A stretch of 64,000 nt of DNA from Ceratotherium simum simum (taxonomy: Eukaryota; Chordata; Mammalia; Perissodactyla; Rhinocerotidae). The DNA is taken from positions 1,626,383 to 1,690,382 of the forward strand of contig NW_004454207.1 of assembly GCF_000283155.1 (NCBI RefSeq), given 5' to 3'. The translations under genes and the position numbers were made by a program. This document shows, piece after piece, positions 1-24,377 of this stretch. Under the pieces are notes generated by a model. The model saw nothing but the letters and a program-made list of their open reading frames with translations, was not told where the DNA came from and searched no databases. The first letter of the stretch is position 1. Each line of letters begins with the position of its first letter.

Positions 1-860
1 GGGGCTTTGCGCGCGGTGTCGCGATGCTGGGGGCACGGCGTCGGTTTGCGCGCGAGACGCCAGTGAGCGCCGCGCGTCGAGGAGGCTGCTCGCCGACGCC
101 TCTGCCTTGGCGTTAAATCTCTCCTCATCCTGGCGCAGGCCAGCGCCGTGTAGGCGCCCGTGCGACGCCCTGACCGACCGACCCAGGTCCTAATCCATAG
201 CGCCACAGCTGGCCGTCGACTCGCGACATCGTTGCCCTGGGGCCTTAGTCGTGTCTGGGCCTGACCCCTGCCGTAGGCCGCGACTCCCACCCCTAGGGCA
301 AGGTTGACCCGATGCCTTTGTCCCTCAGGGCCTTGCAGCATTTAGGTTTTCAATCCCCAAGTCGCGCCCCTAGCCGGTCCCCTGAAGTCTCGGGGGCTGG
401 GGGAGGGAGGGAACTGAGTCACATCTGCAGCTTCTCAGGTCCGGCTGGCGAGAGGGTGTGGGCACCACAGTCCGGGGGTGGGGACTGGCCCCGGTCCCCA
501 GGGCTCCAGGTGCGTCGGGGCGGCGCTGCCCTTTGGGAGACTTCCCACGCCTCCGGGCTCTCAGTGTTCTACTTTCCGGCTCCGCCCTTGCAGCTCCTGT
601 CTGTTTTCTGTTTGTTATCTCGCCTCCCTCCCTGCCTTGCGTCTCCCCAGGGGTGCCACGCCCCATCATTTGCCCCAGATGTTCCCTCAGGGGACACCGC
701 TGGGAGGGATGGCAAAATCTCCTGCCAGCCTTCCTGGCCCTGGACGCAGCGGAGCCGGGGAGACTACAACTCCCAGAGGTCTCAGGGCTGTGGCTCTCTT
801 GTCTGGCCTGGACTCTTTGATTAGTGACAGATCGGCCTGCCAATGGCTTCAGAAGCTGCA
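1..860 (+). promoter_or_regulatory. CpG-rich 5' segment (CpG island edge, MSL3 intron 1)
   Basis: The first ~300 bases are very rich in G+C and CpG (GCGCGCGGTGTCGCG at the start). CpG density falls toward 850 and ordinary AT-rich intron follows. I found no match to MSL3 exon 1 here, so this is read as the downstream shore of the MSL3 promoter island inside intron 1. Open frames in this segment (for example 312-824) are what high G+C gives by chance and have no recognisable homology. Confidence 0.75.
763..778 (+). promoter_or_regulatory. ZNF143/Staf-type motif
   Basis: ACTACAACTCCCAGAG matches the well-known ACTACAAYTCCCAG promoter element bound by ZNF143, usually found close to transcription starts. 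Confidence 0.65.
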
Positions 861-886
861 GTCTCTTCTCACGCTCGGAGACCAAT
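840..886 (+). promoter_or_regulatory. Pair of CCAAT boxes
   Basis: CCAAT at 840-844 and 882-886, same strand, 42 bases apart, just downstream of the ZNF143-type motif. This grouping is typical of NF-Y-dependent promoters. Confidence 0.5.
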
Positions 887-1032
887 CACGGGCTGGTTGG
901 AGGGATGTTTCCTATTTTGAGGCATCCACTCAGGGAAAAAAAAAATGGAATTGAAAGGAAAAATGTTTCAAGCCAGCTCTCGGTCTAAAAAAGGAGAGAA
1001 TACTTTCTTTTCTTTTAGAAAAAGGCGTATGA

Positions 1033-13951
<12,919 letters not shown>

Positions 13952-14511
13952 GGTTTTTGATGGTTCTGGAAAAAGAGCTGCTTTGTGCCCTGGGTTCCCA
14001 GTGAAGAGCTAGGGAGATGGTGGGCCTTCAGACAAACAGAGTAAACGCAGTGCCCTCCCTCGAGACAAGCCCATTTATTTGAGTTGCTTACATACTGTAG
14101 TTATTTCTGTTAAGGATTACTTCTTAGGTGCCTGAACAGCCTCCAACATCTGCCCCTTGCCACTGTACACGTCATCTGTGATGGCAGAAAAAGAGCAGCT
14201 GTGTTCACAGTGAAACGTTCATGAAAGTGTGTGTAGGTTAGTCTGTTTCAGTAGATGTTGGAGTTATTTGTTAGCAACAACCACAATTTTTAGTTATTTG
14301 TTAGCATTAAGCAAAATTGTTTTCCAGACTGTTTTCATTCTTATGATGAGGCTGAGCAGCTCTGTCCAACAAATTTCACTTTTGCTTGGGAACCGCAGAG
14401 TAGTCCCAAAATGTTTTAGAGGGAATTGATATTGATGGCGAAAGAAAATTTGCAGCTATACATTTGCTTGTTACAGTTCCTTTTCTCTAAAACCTTATTT
14501 TTGGTGATCTA

Positions 14512-14517
14512 AATAAA
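14512..14517 (+). terminator. Poly(A) signal 1 of MSL3
   Basis: AATAAA in the context GATCTAAATAAAGCGTTTCC, 561 bases after the stop codon, followed by T/GT-rich sequence. Likely the proximal cleavage signal. Confidence 0.75.
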
Positions 14518-14608
14518 GCGTTTCCTGTCTTGTTTGAGATTTTACAGCTGTACTTTGTTGTGTAATGTTATGGTTCCCTTTCTGTAAAACCGTGTTTTTG
14601 GTGATCTA

Positions 14609-14614
14609 AATAAA
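14609..14614 (+). terminator. Poly(A) signal 2 of MSL3
   Basis: AATAAA in the context GATCTAAATAAAGCGTTGCC, exactly 97 bases after the first and in almost the same surroundings, produced by a local tandem duplication. Confidence 0.7.
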
Positions 14615-14640
14615 GCGTTGCCCATCTTGTTGGAAAGGAC

Positions 14641-15734
14641 CAGGAGAGAAAGTTTTCACTCTGGCCTTGTCTTCCTCCTTTCCTGTAGAGGAACAGTAAG
14701 GTAACCTCTTGACTCTAACTTTTTGTTTTATTTTGTTTTACCTTTGTGCCTTTTCTGTTAAGGCCTTTTGTTTTTCTTTCCTTCTTGGATTTTGCCTCAC
14801 TTGGTGGCTTGACTAGAAGGTGGTTACTAGAAGTTGGTGCATCTCTTCACTGTCTTGTTGCCGTACTCTGGGCTGGTCTGGGGCCAACACATTTATCCTC
14901 CTCCATCATTACCAGCTGACAGTCTCTGAAGTCACCCTTCTAATCCTCATCTTTGTATCTCACGTGCCTCCCCCCACCCCTCTCCCCCAGGATGTTTTAG
15001 AAAGTTCTAACTCGATTGAAGGGATACCAGTACCATGCAAGCCTTGAATATAGCACCTGCCGTTTCTTATAGTTCAGCTCAGTTGACCTTAACTTCCAAA
15101 GATCACTGATCATGAATGACAAGGGCCACAGGGAGTTTTTTTAAAAGCTATAAATGGTTCCATCAAAGAGACTTATGCATCTACTGACCAGTAAGAATCA
15201 GAACCTCTAAATTGGAGTAGGCATCATCTTAGTGCACTTAGTTGCTAAGTAAGACTTTTTGGTCTCTAATCTAGAGTGGCATTTAGATTCATGCTAGATT
15301 TCATCTCCATTTGGTTTATGCAATGCCTCTTTAAATTCTGGTGCACCTGCAGTCTGCTCTGAATTGCTGAAAAAGTTTAATCACTAATTATTCATGGCCT
15401 GGCAAAGGAAAAAGAAGAAAAAAAAATTCCCTTATAAGAATTTACTTGTTAAATGTCCCCAATGAAATGAACACAGACTGTCTCTTGGAGCATTCATATG
15501 ATTATATACCTTGAGTTTACAATCAATTCATTTTTTAATAATGAAATATTATTTTCTTCCCCCAAAGGGGTTTCTTATAACAACTTCCCTTAAGCTGATT
15601 ATTTGCAGCTTAGGTTGATTTAAATAACTGTTGAAAATGTTACTAATTTTTCAAATAATTTGTCAATTAAAAATATGATTTAAATGTCTAGACCATCCTT
15701 ATAAAAATACATTATCCTCCTCTTGTCAATTTTT
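14641..15734. other. Downstream flank of MSL3, nothing recognised
   Basis: Non-coding and T/A-rich. No repeat core or conserved frame is evident. The small frame at 14820-15047 has no recognisable product. Confidence 0.5.
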
Positions 15735-15741
15735 AAATTAC

Positions 15742-15960
15742 TTTTTTTTTTTTTTTTAAAGATTTTATTTATTCATTTTTTCCCCCCAAAGCCCCAGTAG
15801 ATAGTTGTATGTCATAGGTTCACATCCTTCTAGTTGCTGCACGTGGGACTCGGCCTCGTGTTGGACGGAGAAGTGGCGCCTTGGGGCTTGCCCAGGATCC
15901 GAACCCGGGCCGCCAGCATCAGAGCGCGCGCACTTAACCGCTAAGCCACGGAGCCGGCCC
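15742..15960 (-). mobile_element. ERE SINE, short subtype
   Basis: Reads on the minus strand as GGGCCGGCTCCGTGGCTTAG...GGGTTCGGATCC...CAACTAGAAGGATGTGAACC...ACTGGGGCTTTGGGGGGAAA...poly(A). It is the short form, which ends after the ACTGGGGCTTT block. Flanks share an imperfect AAATTACTTTT / AAAATTGTTACTTTT duplication. Confidence 0.9.
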
Positions 15961-17645
15961 AAAATTGTTACTTTTCTAAACTGCCAAACCTTGCATTTAA
16001 GTACACATTTATGGTGTTACTGTTTTCCTTTTAAGTCATTTAAAGGTTGTTGAAAATAATATTTCAATAACTTGTGTATCAGATCCTTGTACTAGGACTT
16101 TGGAAAAAAACATGTGAGGACAAAAAAGACTTCTGAACAGAAGTAGATTATAAATCCATAGTACAGTGTACACAAAGCAAAAATTTATCAATTTATAAAA
16201 GTTGACATCTGTCATTAGATTGTTATCAACTCTAAACATTTGAGGAAGTGCAGTTACCCTGTTTTGCCATTATTTTTTTAATAACTCAGGGGCTTCTGTC
16301 CTTTAATATTTAGTTTATTAATGGTAAGTTTATCTGAACATGTATTGAAAACCACCTACTGTGGTGCCAAAAACTGCTAGATATTGGAAAGATGAGGATA
16401 TGAATAAGGCATGGTCCTTGGTGGGAGAATACACTTAAGAGAATTTCTCCAGCCGTAGACCATCATTATTTTTACTAATCAAGTTCTATATTAAGGAAAT
16501 GTGTTACTTTAACCAGTTCTTAATTTTGAAAGGCATAATCTTAAATGCCAGCATTTCCAAAATTAATCTTCCCGTTATCCAAGAAAGAAAGTATAATTCT
16601 ACTGTTTAACTGGCGTAGATGTCAGTTTAGGTAGGTTTGATTATTAGGTTTTCACTAGTTATAAAATCTGGCAAGGTGGTGTTAAGAGACTTGATATCCG
16701 TTGGGAAACAGCATTTCAACAGATTAAAATTAAAAGCAGTAACTTGGGGAAGTCATGTTTACATCCCGATGAGATAACATTCCTTAATAAACCAGTTAAA
16801 TCTTTTTTTTTTAAGCAATGCAGTTGGAGAGACACTTTTTATTCTAGCTTCTGCTTGTCTTATGCTTGAGCCTAATTCTTCCAGATGTTCACTTGGGACA
16901 CATCCTTAGATAGTGCATATTTAAGCTAATTGAATTGCATTGTTTTCACCTAGTTACAGTAAAAAGAGAAGGCTATTCTCTGCCTCTCTCTTTCCTAGAA
17001 TACATCTAAACTCAAAGTGAATTTGTAAATGGCTATTTCTTTGCTTCAGCTGTCTCTCTGACTGGTGTAAATAGTGGGACAAATGAGCAGAATGTTAAGT
17101 CTCCAGTGCTTAGCCAGCTTTTCTTCCTCTGCACGTTGACTAGGAGGCCAGCCCAGATCATCTTATCAAGATTATATACATTGCCAATGTATCTCATGCG
17201 TTGAAAGCATATGTATTACATCTGTCCTCACACAGCAAGGAATACAATTACTATAAATGGGGGAATAAGCAAGTGTTCATGTGTTGAACAGTCGGGTTGT
17301 GGACTCAAGGGGATGGCAGAGATTTCTGAGGACAAAAGGAAAAGAAAAGCTACAAGGGATCGCTTCAGAAAAAAAGAAGGATTGGGGGCATTTTTGATGG
17401 GTGACTTGCAGTGTAAGCCTTCCCTTCATGTAAGAGACCTCTGCCAAAATGTCAACCATTCCCTTAACACATGAGGAGGTGGAATTGTGCATTTGAGGAG
17501 ATAGATTTGTGCTTTTGTGGGATGGATTGCCAGGCTGAGACTGGCCTCCAGGCAGGCAGGGAAAGAGTAAGGACACCCCAAGAGTTGGTAACATCAGGTT
17601 TATAAGTTCTTTCACTCATCAAAACGGTTCCAGGAGAAGGCAGAC
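15961..17645. other. Intergenic, little recognised
   Basis: Contains a possible L2 fragment near 16345-16440 (ACCTACTGTGGTGCCAAAAA...AAGGCATGGTCCTTGG). The two overlapping frames at 17211-17474 (+) and 17277-17615 (-) lack homology. No gene supported. Confidence 0.45.
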
Positions 17646-17925
17646 ACAAAAGGCCACATATTATATGATTCCATTTATATGAAATGTCCAGAAGAGGCCA
17701 ATCCATAGGGACAGAAAGTAGACTAGTGGTTGTCAGAGGATGGGGAGAGGAGGGAATTGGAACTGACTGATAATAGGTCTGGGTCTCTTTCTGGGGTGGT
17801 GGAAATTTCTGGAATTAGACAGTAGTGATTGTTATACCACTCCGTGAATTTACTAAAAACCACTGAATTGTATACTTGTAAAAGGTGAATTTTATGGTAT
17901 AATAATTATATCTCAGTTAAAACGG
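17646..17925 (+). mobile_element. L1 3' end (ORF2 tail/3' UTR)
   Basis: CATATTATATGATTCCATTT...GAAATGTCCAGAAGAGGCCA...GGACAGAAAGTAGACTAGTG and the terminal TTTATGGTATAATAATTATATC are the standard mammalian L1 3' UTR text. Old, 5' truncated. Confidence 0.85.
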
Positions 17926-18246
17926 AGATCTAGGGATTGGCTATGCCTAAAACTCAAGAGAAATACACCAGGAAAACCCATTTTTGAGAACTGAAAGGCT
18001 ATTTGATCCAATACTCCAGCGTGGCCTCTTTCATGCGTCATTGCCCAGGGCAGACCAAGGTTCATTTTCTCACTCCACTGAGTTCACACTTCACCTGAAG
18101 TTCAAAAAACCCAGTGCTGTGCCTTTATAAAATTTCCTTCATAAGCAAATATGGAGTTGACAGATCTTCAAACTTCTTTGACTTCCAAATTCTTCTGCAT
18201 GGCAGGGCATAAGGAGTAAGTATATACCGATAGTATGATATAAGCA

Positions 18247-18550
18247 GGGCCGGCCCCATGGCTTAGCGGTTAAGTGCGCGCACTCCGCTACTGGCGGCCC
18301 GGGTTCGGATCCCAGGCGCGCACTGACACACTGCTTCTCCGGCCATGCTGAGGCCGCGTCCCACATACAGCAACTAGAAGGATGTGCAACTACGACATAG
18401 AACTATCTACTGGGGCTTTTGGGGGGAAAAAAAAAAATGGAGGAGGATTGGCAATAGATGTTAGCTCAGAGCCGGTCTTCCTCAGCAAAAAGAGGAGGAT
18501 TAGCATGGATGTTAGCTCAGGGCTGATCTTCCTCACAAAAAAATAAATAA
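18247..18550 (+). mobile_element. ERE SINE, long subtype
   Basis: GGGCCGGCCCCATGGCTTAG head, GGGTTCGGATCC B-box, CAACTAGAAGGATGTGCAAC body, then two copies of the GATGTTAGCTCAG...CTTCCTCA unit and an A-rich tail. Perfect 12-bp target-site duplication ATGATATAAGCA (18235-18246 and 18551-18562). Confidence 0.95.
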
Positions 18551-18562
18551 ATGATATAAGCA

Positions 18563-19240
18563 AAAAAGGTTAATAAACAGAGGTTAGTGACAGCAAAAAT
18601 AACATGAATTAAGAATAATGCAAACCATAGCCGGTTCATCTTTACAAGTCTTCATGTTTTCGAATTTCTTTGCAACATCAATCTTCATCCTTCCAGAAGG
18701 TCATGAAAAATCATAGGTAGTAAAGTGCTCAACTGTGTTTTTCTATTGATTTGTGTTCTTCTCACTCAGATTTACAACCTTCAGTGGAATGATTTAATAA
18801 GTCATTTTGGAGATCTACTTTGGCACAAGGTAAATTTCACCAGCCTGCAGGTTCTATTTACTGCTCAATCTTCACTATGATAAAGGTGACTTTTGAGACA
18901 ATTTCAGGTCGTCATCCTCTATTAGTTGTCCATTATCATCCAGAAAATAATTTTGAGTGAGATGATTTGTGAGCTGTATAGAAACACACCTATTAGTGTC
19001 AGAGGATGAAGGCTGTTTAAATGTGTTTGGACAGTACATAAAGTCTTAAAACCAAAAACACTCTATTGGAGAGAAAACCTAGTAAGATTTCCTTTTGATG
19101 TATGATAGTTCATCTTATCTTTTATATTCTATAGTGCATAAAGCTTAATCAATCATAGCGTTGAAACCCTTTGTTAATTTGGTGGTCTATAAGAAGCTGT
19201 GATGTGGCAGATGGATTGAAAAATGTTTCTAAATCTTTAA
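18563..19240. other. Intergenic, nothing recognised
   Basis: AT-rich DNA with no long frame or repeat that I can name. Confidence 0.4.
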
Positions 19241-19241
19241 A

Positions 19242-19244
19242 TAC

Positions 19245-19282
<38 letters not shown>
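19242..19282. repeat. (CA)n microsatellite
   Basis: About 20 AC dinucleotides with one interruption (ACACACGCACAC) immediately upstream of an LTR-like repeat. Confidence 0.97.
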
Positions 19283-19284
<2 letters not shown>

Positions 19285-19856
19285 CATGTCTTTGTCCCTA
19301 ACCTTTGAAATGTGAATTTGCAGTTTCTCTTATCAAGAGGTAGGATCTATTTTCCTTCCCCTTGAATTTGGTCTGGCTCTTTTTTTTTTCTTGTGTCGAG
19401 GGCTGACTTCCAATAGATAGCAGCAAGGGAGCTTCTCTGCTATGTAGAAAACTTGGACTAGTCTGGCTTTGGGACTTGCTTTGGCCAAGAAAATATGGCA
19501 GAAGTGATTCACTTCCCTTCTCTCCCTTGGGACTTTGCTGAGATGTGAACAAGTCCAGGCTAACCTGCTGAATGATAAGAGACAAGCTGCCTAGTTTTTC
19601 TCATTGTTCAGCCAACAACCAGCCAACTGCCCAACATGTGAGTGAAACCATTTTAGACCAGCCAACCCCCAGCCTACCTACCAGCCCACCTACCAGCCCA
19701 CCACAGATGCATAGACAAGCCAACCAAAATCTGCCAAGCCTGGGTTAGCAGAACCACCCTGTTGACCCATATATTGTTGATCAATAATAAATGCTTATTG
19801 TTTTAAGCCACTGTGTTTTAGGGTGGTTTGTTATGCAGCAATAGCTAACATCACAA
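19283..19856 (+). mobile_element. MaLR-like LTR
   Basis: Ends with the diagnostic ...ATAATAAATGCTTATTG, TTTTAAGCCACTGTGTTTTA and TTATGCAGCAATAGCTAAC text of ERVL-MaLR LTRs. The middle (19605-19730) has an irregular CCAGCC/CCTACC repeated stretch. Exact subfamily not assigned. Confidence 0.65.
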
Positions 19857-21985
19857 TGTGCTTTTGTGGTATATATGTTTTGTACCCTGTCTACGAAACA
19901 GCTCAAACTTCGTTGCCTTGGCTAAAATTCTGGCATGTTCAGAAGCTATCAGGTAACCAAAGGAGCATGTACCTGCTCCCACTACCACTCAAGTAACAAG
20001 CAAGAAAACAGAGACAGCAACACATCTTAGAGATCTTGTAGCTAGCACAATGTGGTTTTATTTTGTAAGAAATTTAAAGTTTGCAGAAAATGAGAAAGGA
20101 GAATATGTAAAATATGTTTTGGCCATAAAATTAACAACTATTATTTTGTAATACTTGTTGCCAGCTACTGTTTTAAAAAGAAATAAAACATTTTGGATTT
20201 GGCTAAAATTCCCTTCCCATTACCTGGACCTCAAGCCCCTGCCCTCCTCCCAGAGGCAGTAATACCCTGAGTTTGGTGTAATGTGGCCTCATATTGTGCA
20301 CATGGAACTTCTTGCTCTTGTGCTCTTCATCATATTTTTGACGTGTATATAGATGCATATTTATACATATATGTATAATATATACATATATTAGGTACAT
20401 ACACGTAACTACATCAATTTGTGTTTTTACATTTACACACATTTAGTTTAATCCTTTTAACTGCTGTCTAAGAGTCTAGCCCATGGATATAATACCCCGC
20501 ATTAATCCCTTTACCATTGTTGGACATTCGGATTGCTTCCAAGTTCCCCTTTTACTAAGAGTGCTCTGAAGAACAGCACTTGTACATACTTCCTTGTATG
20601 CAAATGATAGTCTTTCCCTAGGTCATACACCCAGAATTGCTGGATGGTCAGACACATGCTTTTTCACATTTTCTAGAGTCTAAAGTTAGCCCATTAGACA
20701 GGGATCTGGCTTTACAAGAGTTTCCGGGTGTTAAGTTGCAGGGCAGTTGTCTTGTGGGACAGATTTATAACACAGGGACTAAAAGAAAAGAAAAACTGGA
20801 TGAAAACTTGAAATGTCTTTGAAACATTCTGTACATTACCTCATCTCACATCACCCCACCCCCCAGTGTTTTTATTCGGTATTGGGGATTGTTACTTGAT
20901 CTCACAGAAATTAGAAATAAAAAAATTAATAACTTTACAGTGGTAAAAAGCAGTGTAGGATGGTCTGCTACTTTGCTCTCTAATTGGTTTCCAGGGCAAC
21001 CATTAATGACATTATGGAAAGGAGTTGTTTGGTCATCCAAGGAATATTTCAAATATTGTGTTGAAGGGGGCAAACGTGCCACACTAATTTCTGAGGGGGT
21101 CTCTGGTTCATTATTCAATAAGGCAAACTAGTTCTTTAGGTTTTCTCGACTGAGAGGTCAAGTTTTATAAACCTGCATTTTACCACGCCAAGACATGGCA
21201 TGGTAAACATACCAGGGTATGATCAAGCTTAGGTCAAATAATATTATCTCTGTAAACAGGAGAAAATCACTCTTGTTGGTTGAGCAGTAAGTAGCCTAAT
21301 GTTCTTAGATTTTACACATCCCCTATCAAAAGTGAATTAGTACACAAGAAGCCTGTCCTCATAATAAATGTTCTTCTCAACAAACTGTGTGTACCCCTTT
21401 GTCCTTTGTGTTCAGTCCGGACCAGCTGGTCATAATACGACGATGTCAACATCACCCTATTGCTTTCATGTGTAAGCATATCTGAGCGCTGCCGGAGGTT
21501 TTGCGATTTATGTCAGGTTACATTATAGATGCTCTGTGACGCAGCTGCTCTTAGCTTAAAATTCTTACAACTGGCGATGAGAATTGCTGGTTTGTAGAAG
21601 TGATACTCTTACACATTTTGTATAGAAAAGTGAGGAGAGATGAAACTATTGAAAAACTACATCCTTGTCCTCAAAACTTCCAAGCCAGACTGATCACAAA
21701 ATCATGATTAAAATGAGTAATAACAAAGTTAATGAAGTAAACTCCTGCTTGCTCCCAGAAATCAGTCTAAAAGGAACATCTGATGCTAGTTTTTTAGTTC
21801 TGTCCTTTAAGATTTTTGGAATCAAGCCTCTGTTTTTGGAAATGTCCAGCATATTTTGTACACCTGAGGGAATGTTTATAAAGAGGCTTTGAGTATTGCC
21901 AGTTTTGCAGTGATTATCTGGCCGCTCCAAATCCACCGCTTGCTGCTCTGCTCCGTTTTTCTGAGCAGGGGCCTCTGCAAACCAC
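19857..21985. other. Intergenic with a LINE-like fragment
   Basis: 20340-20405 is an AT-rich TATACATATA-type tract. 20435-20665 (TTGGACATTCGGATTGCTTC...CAGAATTGCTGGATGGTCAG) resembles a reverse L1/HAL1-type ORF2 end. 21400-21600 is non-repeat and moderately CpG-containing. No gene is supported; the overlapping frames at 20846-21131 show no homology. Confidence 0.4.
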
Positions 21986-22290
21986 ATTTTTTCCTATGCC
22001 TGCTTGCTTCCTGTTTCTGCCAGTAGAGGGCGCTGGAGAGGAAAGACAGGATGGGAGAAAGGGCTTCACCCTGACTGGCTTGCTTGCTTCTCCAGTTCCG
22101 GATGCAATGGCACCTCGCCCTGGCGGCGGCAGCTGATTGCAGCCTACACCTTCTTTCAGCACTTCCAGAAGCAGCCTCCTGGGAGGCGCCCGCCTCCTCA
22201 GAGGCCGGAGCCTTGGCTCTGAAGGCCCCTTCTCTAAAACCCTGGTCCAGGCAGCAGCCCGGTAGCCGCGCTCCCTCCTTCACAGGTATC
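21986..22290. promoter_or_regulatory. CpG-rich patch with CTCF-type motif
   Basis: Local G+C and CpG are far above the neighbours (for example TCGCCCTGGCGGCGGCAGC and GGCGCCCGCC). CCAGTAGAGGGCGCTG at 22020-22035 fits the CTCF core. Open frames on both strands follow from base composition. It could also be part of an LTR that I do not recognise. Confidence 0.5.
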
Positions 22291-22915
22291 AATATGTATA
22301 AACATTTTTAAAGTTCTTGATGCATTTGCCAAATTGCTTTCTAGACGAATTATTGTGATTTACACTCTCATCGGTTATGTGTGGAAATGCTTATAGAAAG
22401 CCCTCTCCCATACAATTGTTGTTAATCAACTGGTCATTGTCTCTTACTGATTTTTACATTTAACTCTTCAATTCAGTGGTTCCCAAATGCTAGTGGAGAT
22501 TGAATGGTTGCAACAGGGACTGTGTGGCCCACAAAGCCTAAAGTGGGTATTATCCAGTCCCTTACAGGTAAAGTTTACCAAACCTGATCTAGATTTTTAA
22601 ATATATTATAATTGGGCCTGCCTATTTTTTACATTTTCAGAGAGATTTTTCAGTAGCTGTTGTTAAGGTCTATTTTAACACTTATGATTTATTCAGGAGT
22701 CTTTTTCCTCCTTTTTTATTGATTATATTTGTCAAAGGTGATCACTTTTATGTTTTTTTCCAAGAAATTTGCTCTTGGATTTATAAATAATGCTATATTT
22801 TTTCTGCTTTCTAATATATTTATTTTTATGCTTTATTTTCTTCAAACTACTTAGAATTAAAAAGTCCTTTTCTAACAGTGTTAAGGTAATTATTGTTATT
22901 ATTAAGCCAACCAAC
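22270..22915 (-). repeat. Degenerate LINE-like sequence
   Basis: GCCAAATTGCTTTCTAGACG...ATTTACACTCTCATCGG resembles reverse L1 ORF2. A partial MER3/58-like piece (GGGACTGTGTGGCCCACAAA) lies at 22475-22590, and TTTGCTCTTGGATTT follows. Fragmented, low confidence. Confidence 0.4.
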
Positions 22916-23797
22916 CCCCATTTCTTTTAAAATCACATGATACTAACATTTTCAGCCCCCCAAAATAAAACCAAGTTAAAAACTAAAAGGCACAGACACA
23001 TCAAGGCACAATTAAAAAGAAGGGAAAAAAATCATCCATCATCCCACTGCCCTAGCTAGTTGCCATAATCATTTTGGAGTTTTTTCTTTTAGTCTCCTCT
23101 TTGAGGAACATGTGTTTCAATGGTTAGTTGAAGTCACTCTGTTCTTTGAGATTTAAATTAAATTTTCCGGAGCCCTCTTTTCCATGCTCCATGGGAAATC
23201 AAATCCCCTGCTCCAAGTTTCTGTGACTCCAAGGGGACTTTTATTCTCATGTCTGTATTAATTTCTTTTCTCATTGCCTTCCTCTCCTTAAGCATTTTCT
23301 CTTTTTTCTGGGAGTAGTTATCAACCTTGGTCCTTTTATCACTAGTCAATTGCAAGTCACCTCTCATGAGCGGACTTAAATTCAACAACTTTGTTTTCGG
23401 TTTCCATGAAGTCTTTTTTCCTTCTGACCTGTTTTCTGTTTAATAAGACAAGCATGGGAAAAAAATGCTTTCTTCAAAGTTGAGATTCAGAAACCTTTGA
23501 CACTGAGATGGTGGATTTAAAAAACAATTTTCCAGAGTTTAGAGTATGATTATATTTTGTCTTATTGCTGTTGCCAGATGATTTCACTCTTCCTTAGATG
23601 ATTCTCCACGTCTTACCTGTAGTTTAGGAGAGGCATTTTTCATCCAACCTGCTCACACTGCCATGTGAACAGAATGAGGTTTCTTGCTTTTGAGATATGA
23701 GAGAAGATGATGGAGTTGGCTTATTCTAGAACTATTTTTAAATATCCTAAAGAAAGTTTTGAAATACTAAATGGAACCTCAAAACCTTAAGTTGAGT
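22916..23797. other. Intergenic, nothing firmly recognised
   Basis: 22930-23070 may be an old LINE-type fragment (CCCACTGCCCTAGCTAGTTGCC). The remainder is unique-looking and non-coding. Confidence 0.35.
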
Positions 23798-24255
23798 TCA
23801 TTTATTGCTGTGTAATGACAAAGCTTAGTGGTTTAAAACAACGATTCCTTCTCACCGCCATGTGAGTTGCCTAGACTGAGCTAGGCAGTTCACCACGTGG
23901 TGTTACCTGTGGCCACTCCTGTGGCTGCACTCAGCTGGGAGCTCAGCTGGGGCAGGGACGTCCAAGATGGCTTCAGTCAAGACTGGCATCGCAGCTGGGG
24001 TGCCTGCTATGTCTGGGGACTGGTGGGGCCTCTCTCTCCAGCAGAGGAGACAGACTTTCCACGTGGTGACTCCACATGCCAAGAGCAGAGCAGAAGCCGC
24101 CAGGCATCTTCTGTCATATTCTGCTATCAAAACAAGTCACACAGCGGCCCCAGATTCCAGGAGAGAGAAAACAAACTCCATGTCTTGATGGAGAGAGGGG
24201 AATGCAACACAGCAAGGGGAGGACTCTTTGGCAGCCATATTTGTAGAGATAATCT
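23798..24255 (-). mobile_element. MaLR-like LTR, reverse orientation
   Basis: Begins TTTATTGCTGTGTAATGACA and AGTGGTTTAAAACAAC, the reverse complement of the MaLR 3' end. G+C-rich interior; the 156-codon frame inside is incidental. Confidence 0.6.
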
Positions 24256-24377
24256 ACCAAAACTTAATGTAAATCCCATTAATTACATTCAGAAAAATAA
24301 CACACTAGATGTTAAAATTTTACATCTCTGGTATTTATTGTGCCATAGGGACAGAGAGGATAAATAATTAAATGTCT

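Larger units (their letters stand above)
14471..14635 (+). repeat. Tandem duplication (97-bp period) of the MSL3 poly(A) region
   Basis: The segment from about 14473 (CAGTTCCTTTTCTCTAAAACC... TTTTTGGTGATCTAAATAAA) recurs from about 14570 (TGGTTCCCTTTCTGTAAAACC... TTTTTGGTGATCTAAATAAA). The similar core spans about 60 bases per copy, and the rest of the period has diverged or is spacer. Confidence 0.8.
13952..14640 (+). other. MSL3: MSL3 3' untranslated region
   Basis: Non-coding sequence after the MSL3 stop, ending in T-rich cleavage contexts with two AATAAA hexamers. No interspersed repeat is recognised inside it. It carries a short direct repeat (TAGTTATTTGTTAGCA, near 14263 and 14292) and, at its end, a duplicated poly(A) region. 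The end coordinate is inferred from the second signal. Confidence 0.75.

Noticed and set aside
312..954. Overlapping open frames on both strands in the CpG-rich segment
   Set aside because: High G+C lowers stop frequency. The products are Pro/Arg/Ser-rich with no recognisable domain, and the position fits MSL3 intron 1.
21876..22311. Long frames on both strands around the CpG-rich patch
   Set aside because: No homology; the two strands' frames overlap and both reflect base composition. Kept only as a possible regulatory patch.
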